A stretch of DNA of 64,000 bases from Mucilaginibacter sp. OK283 (GTDB lineage: Bacteria > Bacteroidota > Bacteroidia > Sphingobacteriales > Sphingobacteriaceae), in the NCBI RefSeq assembly GCF_900110415.1, contig NZ_FODR01000006.1:1-64000 (forward strand), written 5' to 3'. A program made the position numbers and the translations under genes. Positions 15,304 to 24,618 of the stretch are shown piece after piece. Under the pieces are notes generated by a model. That model was not told the origin of the DNA, did no database searches, and was given only the letters and a program-made list of their open reading frames with translations. Position 1 is the first letter of the stretch. Each line of letters begins with the position of its first letter.

Positions 15304-17316
15304 ATGCGTAAAAACATCTGTTTATTATTAGCTGTATGCTGCGGCTTTTCGGCCTTTGCACAAAAACAGCAGGATTATCCTATTCAGCCGGTTCCGTTTA
15401 CCAGTGTAAAACTGGCCGATCATTTCTGGAATTCGCGGATTGAAACTAACCGCACGGCCACTATTCCGGCATCGTTTACCCGTTGCGAAAGTACCGGCAG
15501 GGTAAAAAATTTCCAGATGGCCGCGGCCCGTTCGGGCAAATTTTGTACTACGTACCCCTTTGATGATACCGATATTTATAAAACCATTGAAGGCGCATCA
15601 TATTCGTTAGCCGTACACCCTGATAAGCAGCTGGATCATTACCTCGATTCGATGATCACCATAGTAGGCAAGGCGCAGGAACCCGATGGCTACCTATACA
15701 CCGCCCGCACTATCGATCCGATACATCCGCAAGCCTGGGCCGGCCCCGAGCGCTGGGTGAATGAGCAGAATATGAGTCACGAGCTTTACAATGCCGGCCA
15801 TATGTACGAAGCCGCCGCCGCCCATTTTCTGGCTACCGGCAAACGTAATTTCTTAAATATCGCCCTTAAAAACGCCGATTTGCTGGTACGTACTTTTGGC
15901 CCCGGTAAACGCACGGTTGCGCCTGGCCATGAAATTGTTGAGATGGGCCTGGTACGCCTGTACCGTATCAGCGGCAAAAAGGAATACCTTGACCTGGCCA
16001 AATTTTTTATTGATGCCCGCGGCCACAAGGAATACAACAAAAAAAGCAAAAATCCATTCGAAAACGGTGTTTACTGGCAGGATGATACCCCCGTTACCAA
16101 CCAGGAGGAGGCCGAAGGCCATGCTGTACGGGCAATGTACCTGTATTCGGGCATGACAGATGTTGCAGCCCTCACCGGCGATAAAGAGTATATCGCCGCT
16201 ATTGACAAGATCTGGGATAACATGGTGAGCAAAAAGATATACGTACAGGGCAGTATAGGCGCCGTGGGCGATGGCGAACGTTTTGGCGGCAACTACGAGC
16301 TGCCAAACACAACCGCCTACAACGAAACCTGCGCGGCTATAGGCAATGTTTTCTGGAACCAAAGGATGTTTTTATTGCATGGCGATTCAAAATATATCGA
16401 CCTGTTGGAGAAAACTCTGTATAACGGCTTAATATCGGGTGTTGGGCTCGATGGTAAATCTTTCTTTTATACCAATGCTATGCAAATCCGCGATAGCTTT
16501 ACGCACCCGGATATTGAGCGTGAACGCTCGGGCTGGTTTACCTGCTCCTGCTGCCCAACCAATATCGTACGGTTAATTCCGTCTATCCCCGGTTACATGT
16601 ATGCTCAAAATGGCAAGGATGTGTATGTAAACCTGTTTATCAGCGGATCGGCAAATTTAAAGGTTGCCGAAAAGGGGCTTAAAATTACCCAGCAAAATAA
16701 TTACCCCTGGGATGGCGGTTTGGTATTCAACATCGATCCGGCATCGGCGATGGACATGAACCTCAGGATCCGTATTCCAGGCTGGGCACAGGACAAAGCT
16801 ATCCCATCCGATTTATACAGCTACGAGAAACCATCGGCACAAAAAATAGAAATAAAAGTAAACGGTAAAGCCGTTGATTACCAAATGGAACATGGCTACG
16901 CGGTGATCAGTAAAAAATGGAAAAAGAACGATAAGGTAGAGCTTACCTTGCCCATGGATGTGCAGCGTGTAATAGCTAACGAAAAACTGGCCGACGATAA
17001 TGGCAAAATCGCCATCCAACGCGGCCCTATCATGTATTGCGCCGAGTGGAAAGATAATGCCGGCAAGCCAAGCAGTTTTATTATCTCTAAAGACGTTGTT
17101 TTTACCCCAACCTATAATGCTGATTTGCTAAATGGCGTAATGACGTTAAAGGCCGATGTAAAGAGTGTTAATGTTGATGAAGCTAATCAGAATGTGAGCA
17201 CCGTTACCAGTACGCTAACCGCTATTCCGTATTATTCATGGGCAAACCGCGGCAAAGGCGAGATGACCGTTTGGTTTCCTGAACAGGTGAAGTATGTGGA
17301 TTTGTTGAGTAAGTAA
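15304..17316 (+). CDS. GH127 beta-L-arabinofuranosidase-type glycosidase
   Basis: This 670-residue secreted enzyme has a signal peptide MRKNICLLLAVCCGFSAFAQ. The catalytic domain is an (alpha/alpha)6 barrel followed by beta-sandwiches, as in characterised GH127 (formerly DUF1680). In that family a zinc-bound cysteine is the nucleophile. Here the ligand set is visible as Glu341 and Cys343 (NETCAAIGN) and the pair Cys416-Cys417 in FTCSCCPTN. It probably removes beta-L-arabinofuranose from plant arabinans or glycoproteins in the periplasm. Exact linkage specificity is not readable. It is the first of two plus-strand glycosidase genes; the gap to GH27 contains a palindromic element, so they may be separately transcribed. 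Confidence 0.92.
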   Translation: MRKNICLLLAVCCGFSAFAQKQQDYPIQPVPFTSVKLADHFWNSRIETNRTATIPASFTRCESTGRVKNFQMAAARSGKFCTTYPFDDTDIYKTIEGASYSLAVHPDKQLDHYLDSMITIVGKAQEPDGYLYTARTIDPIHPQAWAGPERWVNEQNMSHELYNAGHMYEAAAAHFLATGKRNFLNIALKNADLLVRTFGPGKRTVAPGHEIVEMGLVRLYRISGKKEYLDLAKFFIDARGHKEYNKKSKNPFENGVYWQDDTPVTNQEEAEGHAVRAMYLYSGMTDVAALTGDKEYIAAIDKIWDNMVSKKIYVQGSIGAVGDGERFGGNYELPNTTAYNETCAAIGNVFWNQRMFLLHGDSKYIDLLEKTLYNGLISGVGLDGKSFFYTNAMQIRDSFTHPDIERERSGWFTCSCCPTNIVRLIPSIPGYMYAQNGKDVYVNLFISGSANLKVAEKGLKITQQNNYPWDGGLVFNIDPASAMDMNLRIRIPGWAQDKAIPSDLYSYEKPSAQKIEIKVNGKAVDYQMEHGYAVISKKWKKNDKVELTLPMDVQRVIANEKLADDNGKIAIQRGPIMYCAEWKDNAGKPSSFIISKDVVFTPTYNADLLNGVMTLKADVKSVNVDEANQNVSTVTSTLTAIPYYSWANRGKGEMTVWFPEQVKYVDLLSK

Positions 17317-17321
17317 AAGCC

Positions 17322-17453
17322 GGGCCCCCTCTAAATCTCCCCCGGTAGGGGAGACTTTTGGGTTGCTACGTATATACTTTTGTTTGAACCGACGGCATAT
17401 CTGGAAGATTGATTTTTAGAGCCCTCCCTATCGGAGAGGGTTGGGTGGGGCTG
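17322..17453. repeat. GCCCCCTCTAAATCTCCCC palindromic element, copy 1
   Basis: GGCCCCCTCTAAATCTCCCC starts at 17323 and contains its own hairpin CTCCCC-CGGTA-GGGGAG (17337-17353). An inverted, diverged arm (CCCTCCCTATCGGAGAGGGT, 17422-17441, then GGGGCT) closes it. It is a family member of the element at 60906-61101 and lies between the GH127 and GH27 genes. Confidence 0.7.
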
Positions 17454-17598
17454 CTTAATAAATGTTACATATACATTTCTATTTTCTGGAAATCTTTATA
17501 CCTTTAAAAAGTATTAAAAAACCAGTAAACCATTCTGAACCAATTGCAAGCCGCCTTAATTTATGGCGACTTTTAGTGGTATCATTAAAACATTAATT

Positions 17599-19827
17599 AT
17601 GATAAGAAAAATTTTTACCATGTTATTCCTTGCGACGGGTTTCCTGACAGTTTCGGCGCAGGAGGTTTCCATTAGCAAAGGCTGGAAATTTACAGTCGGC
17701 GATTCGGCCCAGTGGGCGTCGCCAACTTATAACGACCAGCACTGGCAGGTTGCCAATCTTAACGACAACTGGGAACGCCAGGGCCACCCCAATTATGATG
17801 GCTTCGGCTGGTATCGTACCAAAGTGGTTATTCCCTCGTCATTAAAAGATAAATCGTATCTGAAAGACAGCCTCCGCTTAAATTTAGGTACTGTTGATGA
17901 TAATGATGAGGTTTACCTTAACGGTAAACTGGTAGCCAAATATGGCGGTTACGGCGGTACTATAAAAGATGGCCATTATGGCGGCCGCTCATATACAATA
18001 GCAGCAAACAATCCCGCTATTTTGTGGGATAAAGAAAACGTGCTGGCAGTGCGTATATTTGATACCGGCGGCGATGGCGGTTTGGTAACCAGCGGCTACG
18101 GCAGCACATTTAACATCACCATGGCCGATGTAATGGACCATGTGGCTGTAAATACCGAGGCCGATTTTGTTTACGGCGACAACAACAGCCTTAGCAAAAG
18201 TGTTAAACTACACACCACAAATGCTTACCAATACAGCGGCACCCTTGCATTTAAAGTAACCGACCCGGAAAACGGTACCGTGCTTTACGAAAAAACAAAT
18301 CCGGCCAATTTTACCGGTGGCAAGCCGTTTACCTACTCGTTTTCGATAGCGCGCCTGGCAAAAAGATCATATACTATCAGCTACACTTTTACCGATACCA
18401 AATCAGGAAAATCGATAGTACAGACAGAAACTACGCCATATATTTTAACGCCTTACCCAACGGCTAAGGTGAAAATTAATGGTGCCGATGTATTTGGCGC
18501 CCGGCCGGGTCACCCATTTCTTTACCTGATACCTGCTACAGGTAAAAGGCCATTATTGTACAAGGTTGCAGGGCTTCCAGAAGGTTTAAAGGTAGATGCC
18601 GCAACCGGGGTTATCAGTGGTTCGGTAGCGCAAAAGGGTAACTACCCGGTAACTTTTACGGTAAGCAATAGCCTTGGTGCTAAAACAAAACAATTTACCA
18701 TTAGCATTGGCGATAATATTGGCTTAACCCCTGCTTTAGGCTGGAACAGCTGGAACGCCTGGGGCCTGAGTGTTAACGACGAAAAGGTACGCATATCTGC
18801 CAAAGCCATGATTGATAAACTGAGCGCGCACGGTTGGGCTTATATTAATATTGATGATGGATGGGAAGCGGAAAACCGCGCTGCTGATGGCAAAATTGTA
18901 GCCAATAGCAAATTCCCCGATATGAAAGGTCTTACCGATTTTGTACATGGTTTAGGCTTGCGCATGGGTATTTATTCTTCGCCGGGCCCGCGTACCTGCG
19001 GTGGGTTTTTAGGCAGCTGGCAGCATGAAGACCAGGATGCCCAAACCTACGCCGACTGGGGTATCGACTATTTAAAATACGATTGGTGCTCATACTCGGA
19101 TATTGCACCCAAACCCGACCTTGATGGACTGAAAAAGCCTTACCAGGTAATGCAGGCCGCATTAGGTAAAGTAAACCGCGATATCATGTATAGCCTTTGC
19201 CAGTACGGCTGGGGCAATGTATGGGAGTGGGGTGCCGATGTAAACGGCAATAGCTGGCGCACAACAGGCGATATCCAGGATACCTGGCAAAGTATGTCAA
19301 CCATCGGCTTTAACCAGGGACAGGCAGCGCCACATGCCCAGCCCGGCCATTTTAACGATCCGGATATGCTGGTTGTTGGCAAAGTAGGATGGGGCCCAAG
19401 CCTGCATAACACCAGGCTTACGTTTGATGAGCAGTATACACATATCAGCTTGTGGAGCCTGTTGGCATCGCCTCTGTTAATTGGTTGCGATATGGGGCAC
19501 CTGGATGCCTTTACGTTAAGCCTGCTTACCAACGATGAAGTGCTGGCAATTGACCAGGACGCATTAGGTAAAGGCGCAAGCCAATATATCAAAAAAGATG
19601 ATTACCAGGTTTGGGTAAAAGAGTTAAAAGATGGCGGCAAGGCAATCGGCCTGTTCAATACATCCGATAAATACCAAAACATAAGCCTTGATAAAGCCGA
19701 TCCTGCTATAGCAGGTTATACCAAATTCAGGGATGCCTGGCAGCAAAAGTATATTGTGGTTACCGGCAATGCCTTAACCGCTAAAGTTGCACCACATGGT
19801 GTGTTGTTGTTGAGGGTAGAAAAATAG
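17599..19827 (+). CDS. GH27 alpha-galactosidase with N-terminal beta-sandwich and Ig-like domains
   Basis: This is a 742-residue secreted enzyme. The signal peptide begins MIRKIFTMLFLATGF; I chose this start over the ATG at 17563, which adds 12 residues before the leader. Residues about 22-185 form a jelly-roll, GH2-N/CBM-like domain (GWYRTKVVIP, DDNDEVYLNGKLV). Residues about 285-365 are a putative Ig-like module (GLPEGLKVDAATGVISG). From about 375 comes the GH27 barrel: TPALGWNSWNAWG, YINIDDGWE, nucleophile Asp495 in YLKYDWC, and acid/base Asp558 in WRTTGDIQD. Family members release terminal alpha-D-galactose; some act on beta-L-arabinopyranose, which would fit the GH127 neighbour. A C-terminal antiparallel beta-domain completes it. 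Confidence 0.92.
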   Translation: MIRKIFTMLFLATGFLTVSAQEVSISKGWKFTVGDSAQWASPTYNDQHWQVANLNDNWERQGHPNYDGFGWYRTKVVIPSSLKDKSYLKDSLRLNLGTVDDNDEVYLNGKLVAKYGGYGGTIKDGHYGGRSYTIAANNPAILWDKENVLAVRIFDTGGDGGLVTSGYGSTFNITMADVMDHVAVNTEADFVYGDNNSLSKSVKLHTTNAYQYSGTLAFKVTDPENGTVLYEKTNPANFTGGKPFTYSFSIARLAKRSYTISYTFTDTKSGKSIVQTETTPYILTPYPTAKVKINGADVFGARPGHPFLYLIPATGKRPLLYKVAGLPEGLKVDAATGVISGSVAQKGNYPVTFTVSNSLGAKTKQFTISIGDNIGLTPALGWNSWNAWGLSVNDEKVRISAKAMIDKLSAHGWAYINIDDGWEAENRAADGKIVANSKFPDMKGLTDFVHGLGLRMGIYSSPGPRTCGGFLGSWQHEDQDAQTYADWGIDYLKYDWCSYSDIAPKPDLDGLKKPYQVMQAALGKVNRDIMYSLCQYGWGNVWEWGADVNGNSWRTTGDIQDTWQSMSTIGFNQGQAAPHAQPGHFNDPDMLVVGKVGWGPSLHNTRLTFDEQYTHISLWSLLASPLLIGCDMGHLDAFTLSLLTNDEVLAIDQDALGKGASQYIKKDDYQVWVKELKDGGKAIGLFNTSDKYQNISLDKADPAIAGYTKFRDAWQQKYIVVTGNALTAKVAPHGVLLLRVEK

Positions 19828-19862
19828 CCCGGGAGCAACGTTTGCTGCCGGCAATTTAATAG

Positions 19863-19901
19863 AAAATGCCTGTGAAGTTTTATATTTCACGGGCATTTTT
19901 T
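19863..19901. terminator. Intrinsic terminator after GH27
   Basis: AAAATGCC-T-GTGAA (19863-19875) pairs with TTCAC-G-GGCATTTT (19886-19899) around an 8-10 nt loop and runs into TTTTTT. It is near-symmetrical, so it may also serve the convergent minus-strand gene that ends at 19928. Confidence 0.75.
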
Positions 19902-19927
19902 ATTTGGTGCTTTAACTCGCTATCGAT

Positions 19928-20833
19928 TTATTTTTCCGGGCTATCGTAATAGTAAATGGGCGAAAATACGCCCTCGCTTGTAGTATAGTATCCTTTGCCA
20001 TCGGGTGTAAAACCTATGGCTTCACCTTGTTTTTCAATAGTGTAAGGCAGCTCCCTTGGTTTCCTGGCCATGGCATCCCATACATGCTCATTCGGCCGGC
20101 GTTGCCAATAGTAAACCTTTTCATAGCTTTTTAAAAGGATCTGTTGCCCGTCTTTAGAGATATCTCCGGCCGTAATCCATTTAAATGGCTTAAAGCCGGG
20201 GAAAAACAGTTTGGTATGCCTGGTTAGGGTAAGGGTATCATTGGCTTTATAACTTAATGGCGATGTATAAACCGCTACGGTGTCGCCACGCTTGGTTACA
20301 ATATATAAAAGCTTTTCAAGCGGGTCAATCATTAAGGTTTCAGCATCTTTCGGGCCATCCGGATACTTTAAATTAACGGCTACGGGTACGGCATGTGCTG
20401 TAGTATCCTGTGCCCATAAAGCGTTTTCCAAAAAACGGTAAACTGTAATCACCTTCCGGTTTTGCGCGTTATCGCCAATATCGCCGAGGTAAACATAGCT
20501 TTTGCCTTTTTGCGGACCAGGGCCAACGGCAATATCCTCGCAGTCCTGAACACCTAAATGTTTATTCTTGTCGCCTTTAAAGTAAATGGTGGCCTTTAAT
20601 TTGCCCTCGGGGGTTATCGAAAAGAAACGGCTGGTATCACCGCTGTCATTATGTACATAATATACATCGGGGTTGATAGATGAAGCCGCTATTCCCGATG
20701 TTTCGTCCATTAGCTTGTTGCTCAACGTGCCGCTTATTGGTTTTTTATCCAATAAACGGTGCTTGGCATATGCGCCTAAAAATAGCAGCATTACAAAGGG
20801 TATCAGGATCTGTAATTTCTTTCTTCGGCTCAT
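19928..20833 (-). CDS. Membrane-anchored beta-propeller-like protein of unknown function
   Basis: This 301-residue protein has a short basic N-terminus and one hydrophobic anchor or signal (residues 8-24, LQILIPFVMLLFLGAYA). The rest shows repeated blade-like segments: MDETSGIAASSINPDVYYVHNDSG, QDCEDIAVG, KSYVYLGDIGDN and DAETLMIDP. The acidic ETSGIA and CEDIA turns recall SdiA-regulated and phytase-like esterase propellers that bind Ca2+ or organic ligands, but no catalytic set is clear. I would not name a substrate. It is convergent with GH27 and shares its terminator. Confidence 0.6.
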   Translation of the reverse strand: MSRRKKLQILIPFVMLLFLGAYAKHRLLDKKPISGTLSNKLMDETSGIAASSINPDVYYVHNDSGDTSRFFSITPEGKLKATIYFKGDKNKHLGVQDCEDIAVGPGPQKGKSYVYLGDIGDNAQNRKVITVYRFLENALWAQDTTAHAVPVAVNLKYPDGPKDAETLMIDPLEKLLYIVTKRGDTVAVYTSPLSYKANDTLTLTRHTKLFFPGFKPFKWITAGDISKDGQQILLKSYEKVYYWQRRPNEHVWDAMARKPRELPYTIEKQGEAIGFTPDGKGYYTTSEGVFSPIYYYDSPEK

Positions 20834-20984
20834 GTTAATGTTGCAAATAATAACGCAAATAAATCATATTAGTATGAAGTTCGCATTAGTTAAATGCAAT
20901 TTTTAACAAAATATGCAAAAATAAGGCCAAAAAGGATGCTGCCTTGATGTACCATTTGCTCCCAAATGGGAAGTATCCTACAAT

Positions 20985-21824
20985 TTACACTTTTTTACGC
21001 CTTTGGGGATGATCGAATTTTTGAAACGGAAGTTTTAATACATTTAAAAATCTACCATTCAGATTTTCGTCCATGTGGGTGTCAATGCCAAAAATGATAT
21101 CTTTCCTATCCACATTGGTATAGGTGCCAAACAGTCTGTCCCAAATGCTTAACACATCACCATAGTTACAGTCGGTGTAAGGCAGTTGGTAGTGGTGGTG
21201 TACGTGATGCAGGTTGGGGGTAATAAATACCAGGCCGATAATTTTGTTGAGCCTTGAAGGTAGCTGGAACTCGGTATGGGCAACAATATTTGAAAACGAC
21301 TGGAAGGTTTGTCTTAATATCAAAACGCTGATGGCTGGTCCACAAATAAATACCCAAAGCATTAAAAAGCAGGTGCGGATGCACGTTTCACAAGGATGTT
21401 CCCTGATGGTGGTAGATACATCCACCTTCAGATCGCTGTGGTGCACCAGGTGAAATTTCCACAACGGCTCTATCTTATGCATGATAACATGGTAAACATA
21501 TTCGCAAAAATCCATCATCATAAACATCACGACGTAATATACCCAGGGATTGGTGTGAAAAGGGATAAAATTGATAAGCCCCCAATGGTGGGCTGTAGCC
21601 CAGCCGGATATTAAAACTACAAACGTGGTTAATACCAGTTGGATAGGCAGGGCAGTAAATATGAATAAGGTGTTGACCGAGGTGTGTTTCCATTTGATCT
21701 TTATTCCGTCAAAAGAGGCCAGCATTTCGGCAAACCACAGACCCGTAATTACACAGGCGTATAAAAGTACTTGCGTAAGGTCTTCGTGCTGAGAAAAAAA
21801 TAAGCTCAGTTTGTGCATAGTCAA
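20985..21824 (-). CDS. Sterol desaturase / fatty acid hydroxylase superfamily protein
   Basis: This 279-residue integral membrane di-iron enzyme has four or so hydrophobic helices. The three histidine motifs are YHVIMHKIEP (HxxxH), FHLVHHSD (HxxHH) and HHVHHHYQ (HxxHH), followed by NYGDVLSIWDRLFGTY, all typical of the family. Such enzymes add OH or a double bond to lipid chains using O2. The family includes the eukaryotic sphinganine C4-hydroxylase, which is suggestive because the next gene is a dihydroceramide-desaturase homologue. The two genes are, however, separated by a terminator hairpin. The substrate is undetermined; carotenoid, hopanoid-like or sphingolipid hydroxylation are all possible. 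Confidence 0.88.
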   Translation of the reverse strand: MTMHKLSLFFSQHEDLTQVLLYACVITGLWFAEMLASFDGIKIKWKHTSVNTLFIFTALPIQLVLTTFVVLISGWATAHHWGLINFIPFHTNPWVYYVVMFMMMDFCEYVYHVIMHKIEPLWKFHLVHHSDLKVDVSTTIREHPCETCIRTCFLMLWVFICGPAISVLILRQTFQSFSNIVAHTEFQLPSRLNKIIGLVFITPNLHHVHHHYQLPYTDCNYGDVLSIWDRLFGTYTNVDRKDIIFGIDTHMDENLNGRFLNVLKLPFQKFDHPQRRKKV

Positions 21825-21976
21825 ATTAAAATAGAGATTTAAAGATAATAACTTTGTTACAATTACCTTAATCCTATGTTAATTCTTCATTAAATATTCA
21901 TTTTTCTGTCAAAAAAAATGAGCATAATTTCGATTGGTTTTAGCTTGTAAGCAATTAGCAGCCAGTAGAGTGTGAT

Positions 21977-22017
21977 AAAACAAGAAAGGGCATTGATGAA
22001 ATGCCCTTTCTTGTTTT
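21977..22017. terminator. Strong symmetrical terminator hairpin
   Basis: ACAAGAAAGGGCAT (21980-21993) pairs perfectly with ATGCCCTTTCTTGT (22001-22014) around TGATGAA. A-runs and T-runs outside the stem make it active in both directions. It ends the minus-strand desaturase gene, touching its stop codon, and separates it from the hydroxylase gene. Confidence 0.85.
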
Positions 22018-23026
22018 AGTGTTCTTTTACCATTTCCATTTCCACATCGGGCTTGGATACATCGGTGAGTGCAACCCGGCCGCGGTCCTTACGCAGGATG
22101 CGGTTAAAAAGGGAAATTTCTCTGTCAAAAAGAAACCGGAAAAATAGTTTGGTCCATGAGGTATGATAATACAGCGTATCATAAAATTCAGGAGCGGTTT
22201 TCTTGATCTCTGGTAATTTATTCCAGGGGATAGAAGGAAAATCGTGGTGCTCGTTATGGAAGCCTACATTGAAAGCCACCGCGTTGAAATTACCATAATA
22301 GCTGTAAGTTTCCTGCTCCACACTGTGGGTAAGGTAATGTTCCTGTATCCAGCGTGCGCCAAGCGGGTGCAGGCCTACCGAGAAGGAAAAGCTAAGCAGT
22401 AAAAACGCTACTGAATGCCAGCCCATAAAGTAAGCAATAGCGGTGGTAAAAATAACCTGCAACAAAAAGTTGGTAATTATCCAGCCATCAATAGGATGTA
22501 TCTCTCTTAAGCGTGATAGACGGAAAAGCTGGAATACCGGGAAAAACAATAACCAAAGCGCTTTGCCAAAAAACGAATTGCTGATGAGTTTTGCTTCCCA
22601 TTTGTTTGGCAAATCGGCATCCAGTTCATGCACACCCTGAAAAGAGTGGTGCTTGATATGGTATTTTTCGAACGAGATTGCGCTTGGCAATATTTGCGGC
22701 AAATTGGCAAACATAGAAGCCCAACGATTGGCGTTACGGTTTTTAAACAGCAATTGGTGGGTACATTCGTGAATCATCACAAACAATGCATGATCGGCAA
22801 AGGCGCCCAACAGGTAGGCTGCACCAAATACCCACCACCATGATTGATCGCGCAGAAACCAGGCTAAAACTACCTGGAACACTACCAAACCAATAATGGC
22901 AAATATGGTATTGGGATTTTTACCTATCAGCTTACGCAATTGCGGAAACTGCTTTAAAATTTTTTTTGTACGGATACGATGTGGTTCAGACTCGGAAGAA
23001 TAAACAAAATCAGTTCTTTTAATCAT
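22016..23026 (-). CDS. Dihydroceramide delta-4 desaturase-like fatty acid desaturase
   Basis: This 336-residue membrane di-iron desaturase resembles eukaryotic DES1 (DEGS1) along its whole length, judged from memory of the human protein. The N-terminal segment DFVYSSESEPHRIRTKKIL matches the DES1-specific N-terminal lipid-desaturase region. Then come HECTH (histidine box 1), RWASMFANLP, YHIKHHSFQG (box 2), GLHPLGARWIQEHYL, ETYSYYG, and NVGFHNEHHDFPSIPWNKLP (box 3). DES1 makes the 4,5-trans double bond that turns dihydroceramide into ceramide. Sphingobacteriaceae make sphingolipids, so an inner-membrane role on ceramide is plausible. Other acyl-lipid desaturases lack the N-terminal segment. 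Hydroxylase-type side activity cannot be excluded. Confidence 0.85.
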   Translation of the reverse strand: MIKRTDFVYSSESEPHRIRTKKILKQFPQLRKLIGKNPNTIFAIIGLVVFQVVLAWFLRDQSWWWVFGAAYLLGAFADHALFVMIHECTHQLLFKNRNANRWASMFANLPQILPSAISFEKYHIKHHSFQGVHELDADLPNKWEAKLISNSFFGKALWLLFFPVFQLFRLSRLREIHPIDGWIITNFLLQVIFTTAIAYFMGWHSVAFLLLSFSFSVGLHPLGARWIQEHYLTHSVEQETYSYYGNFNAVAFNVGFHNEHHDFPSIPWNKLPEIKKTAPEFYDTLYYHTSWTKLFFRFLFDREISLFNRILRKDRGRVALTDVSKPDVEMEMVKEH

Positions 23027-23145
23027 ATAATATGTAAACGTTAAATATAGGAATAACGTTTTAAAAATATCATTTTGCAGTCAAAATAAAAGTTAGATAC
23101 TTAAAATTCACAAACATTTCATGATTTTTTTATATAAAAATAAGC

Positions 23146-24147
23146 TTACTGTAGCTTGTAAACCAGTACTTTAAAGGTGCCGGGCAGTGCTTTGCGTGTG
23201 CCTGGCTCAAATTCGGCCACGCTTAAATAAATTTTGTGAGTTTTGGCGTCAAGCGCCAAAGTTTTAGCACGCACCGCAGTTTTTAACGTTTGAATAACGC
23301 TATAATCGTCTGCCGATTTTTGTTTGATAATGGTGGTTGTGCCATCACCATTGGAGCAAAATATAAGCTTGGTTTCAGCATCATAAGCCACAGCATCAAC
23401 GCCTGCGCCAATTGGTATGGTGGCAGTTACTTTACCCGTGTTGATATCAACAACACTCATCCCCTTATTTTCGCGGCAAACAGTAAATACCCGCTGGTTG
23501 GCAGCATCTAAAGCAAGGCCGGTAGGGCCGCCACATGGCGTCAAGGGGTAGTTTTTAATTACCTTTAGGGTTTTACTGTCAATAACGTTCAGGCTGTTTT
23601 TATCTTCCAGGTTATTATATATTTTGCCTTTGCCATCGGGTACTGCAAATTCCGGGCCTCCGCCCAGGGCCACTGTACCAACCTGTTTTAAAGTTTTCGG
23701 GTCGATAACCGACGAGTTATTGCTTTCACCATTAAAGCTGAAAATTCGGTCCGAAAAAGCATCATACATAATAGCATCCGGCCCTTTAGCATCGGTAAGT
23801 GGGATAGTAGTGATTGTTTTCAGGGTTTTAATATCGAAAGCAACCACCGCGTTGGCCTTGCCATCGGTAATAAAGCCGCGGTTTAGTTTATTTACTATGG
23901 CAATACCGTGTATGCCTTTCATGTTATCAATGGAGCCCACTTCTTTATCGGTTGCCATGTCAATAACGTTTACCTGGGTGCCATGCGATACATATAAACG
24001 GTTGTTTACTTTATCAATGGCCAGGTAATCGTACCCGCCATCGCCGGTCAGTGCGATGGTTTTATCAGCCACGTAGGTTTGGGCTTTTAGGCTAAACGGT
24101 GCTAAACCGATTATTGCTGCGACAAAAGTTAAAATTTGTTTTTTCAT
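23146..24147 (-). CDS. Secreted YncE/YVTN-type beta-propeller protein
   Basis: This 333-residue periplasmic protein has signal peptide MKKQILTFVAAIIGLAPFSLKAQ. The rest is seven-bladed propeller repeats with recurring units such as NRLYVSHGTQVNVIDMATDK, NRGFITDGKANAVVAFDIKT, DRIFSFNGESNNSSVIDPKT and QRVFTVCRENKGMSVVDINT. Proteins of this kind often bind nucleic acid, peptides or metals, or act as scaffolds. No function is certain. It appears monocistronic; its downstream neighbour on the same strand begins 119 bp away. Confidence 0.8.
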   Translation of the reverse strand: MKKQILTFVAAIIGLAPFSLKAQTYVADKTIALTGDGGYDYLAIDKVNNRLYVSHGTQVNVIDMATDKEVGSIDNMKGIHGIAIVNKLNRGFITDGKANAVVAFDIKTLKTITTIPLTDAKGPDAIMYDAFSDRIFSFNGESNNSSVIDPKTLKQVGTVALGGGPEFAVPDGKGKIYNNLEDKNSLNVIDSKTLKVIKNYPLTPCGGPTGLALDAANQRVFTVCRENKGMSVVDINTGKVTATIPIGAGVDAVAYDAETKLIFCSNGDGTTTIIKQKSADDYSVIQTLKTAVRAKTLALDAKTHKIYLSVAEFEPGTRKALPGTFKVLVYKLQ

Positions 24148-24366
24148 TTTGATAGATCTGAATTTGCAATGAAATTACTTTGCGAATCTGTAGAAATATT
24201 GTGGATTTGTAAGGGTTTTGGTAGTTTGTTTTTTGAATAGGGGATGCATTATATTGACTTTATACGGTCGAAACTTGGGTGTTGATGGGGATGGATAAAT
24301 GTCATTTTTGAGCAGTGTGGATTTTGAAATTATGAAAGAAAATGGCGGATATCGCATGGCGGGGAA

Positions 24367-24618
24367 GACTCACCCGCCGGCGCTACGCACGGCACCCTCT
24401 CTTCACCTGCGTTGTAAAGCGGGGCTTGGACGGTGAATATTATAATTGAAAAGCAACAAACCATGCAATGAATTTCGAGCCCCACGATACACCTGCGGTG
24501 AGGGGCTTGAATGTTGGATATCAGAGTATTGTTAAAAAAATCAAGTAATAAAATTTCAAGCCCCTCTTTCCGGCGAAGCCGAAGAGAGGCTGGCGGGCGT
24601 AGCCTCGCCGGGTGAGTA
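24367..24618. repeat. GACTCACCC palindromic element, copy 2, with internal nested segment
   Basis: Outer ends GACTCACCCGCCGGCGCTACG (from 24367) and GGCGGGCGTAGCCTCGCCGGGTGAG (to 24616) are inverted. Inside, a second pair (GCGGGGCTTGGACGG at about 24419 and CCTGCGGTGAGGGGCTTGAA at about 24492) suggests one element has grown by insertion of another. It ends at the RND pump stop codon and fills most of the 470-bp gap. No gene is seen here. Confidence 0.75.

Noticed and set aside
24175..24357. 60-codon minus-strand open frame upstream of the YncE-type gene
   Set aside because: Low-complexity, AT-rich frame in an intergenic region; no signal peptide, family motif or ribosome-binding site.
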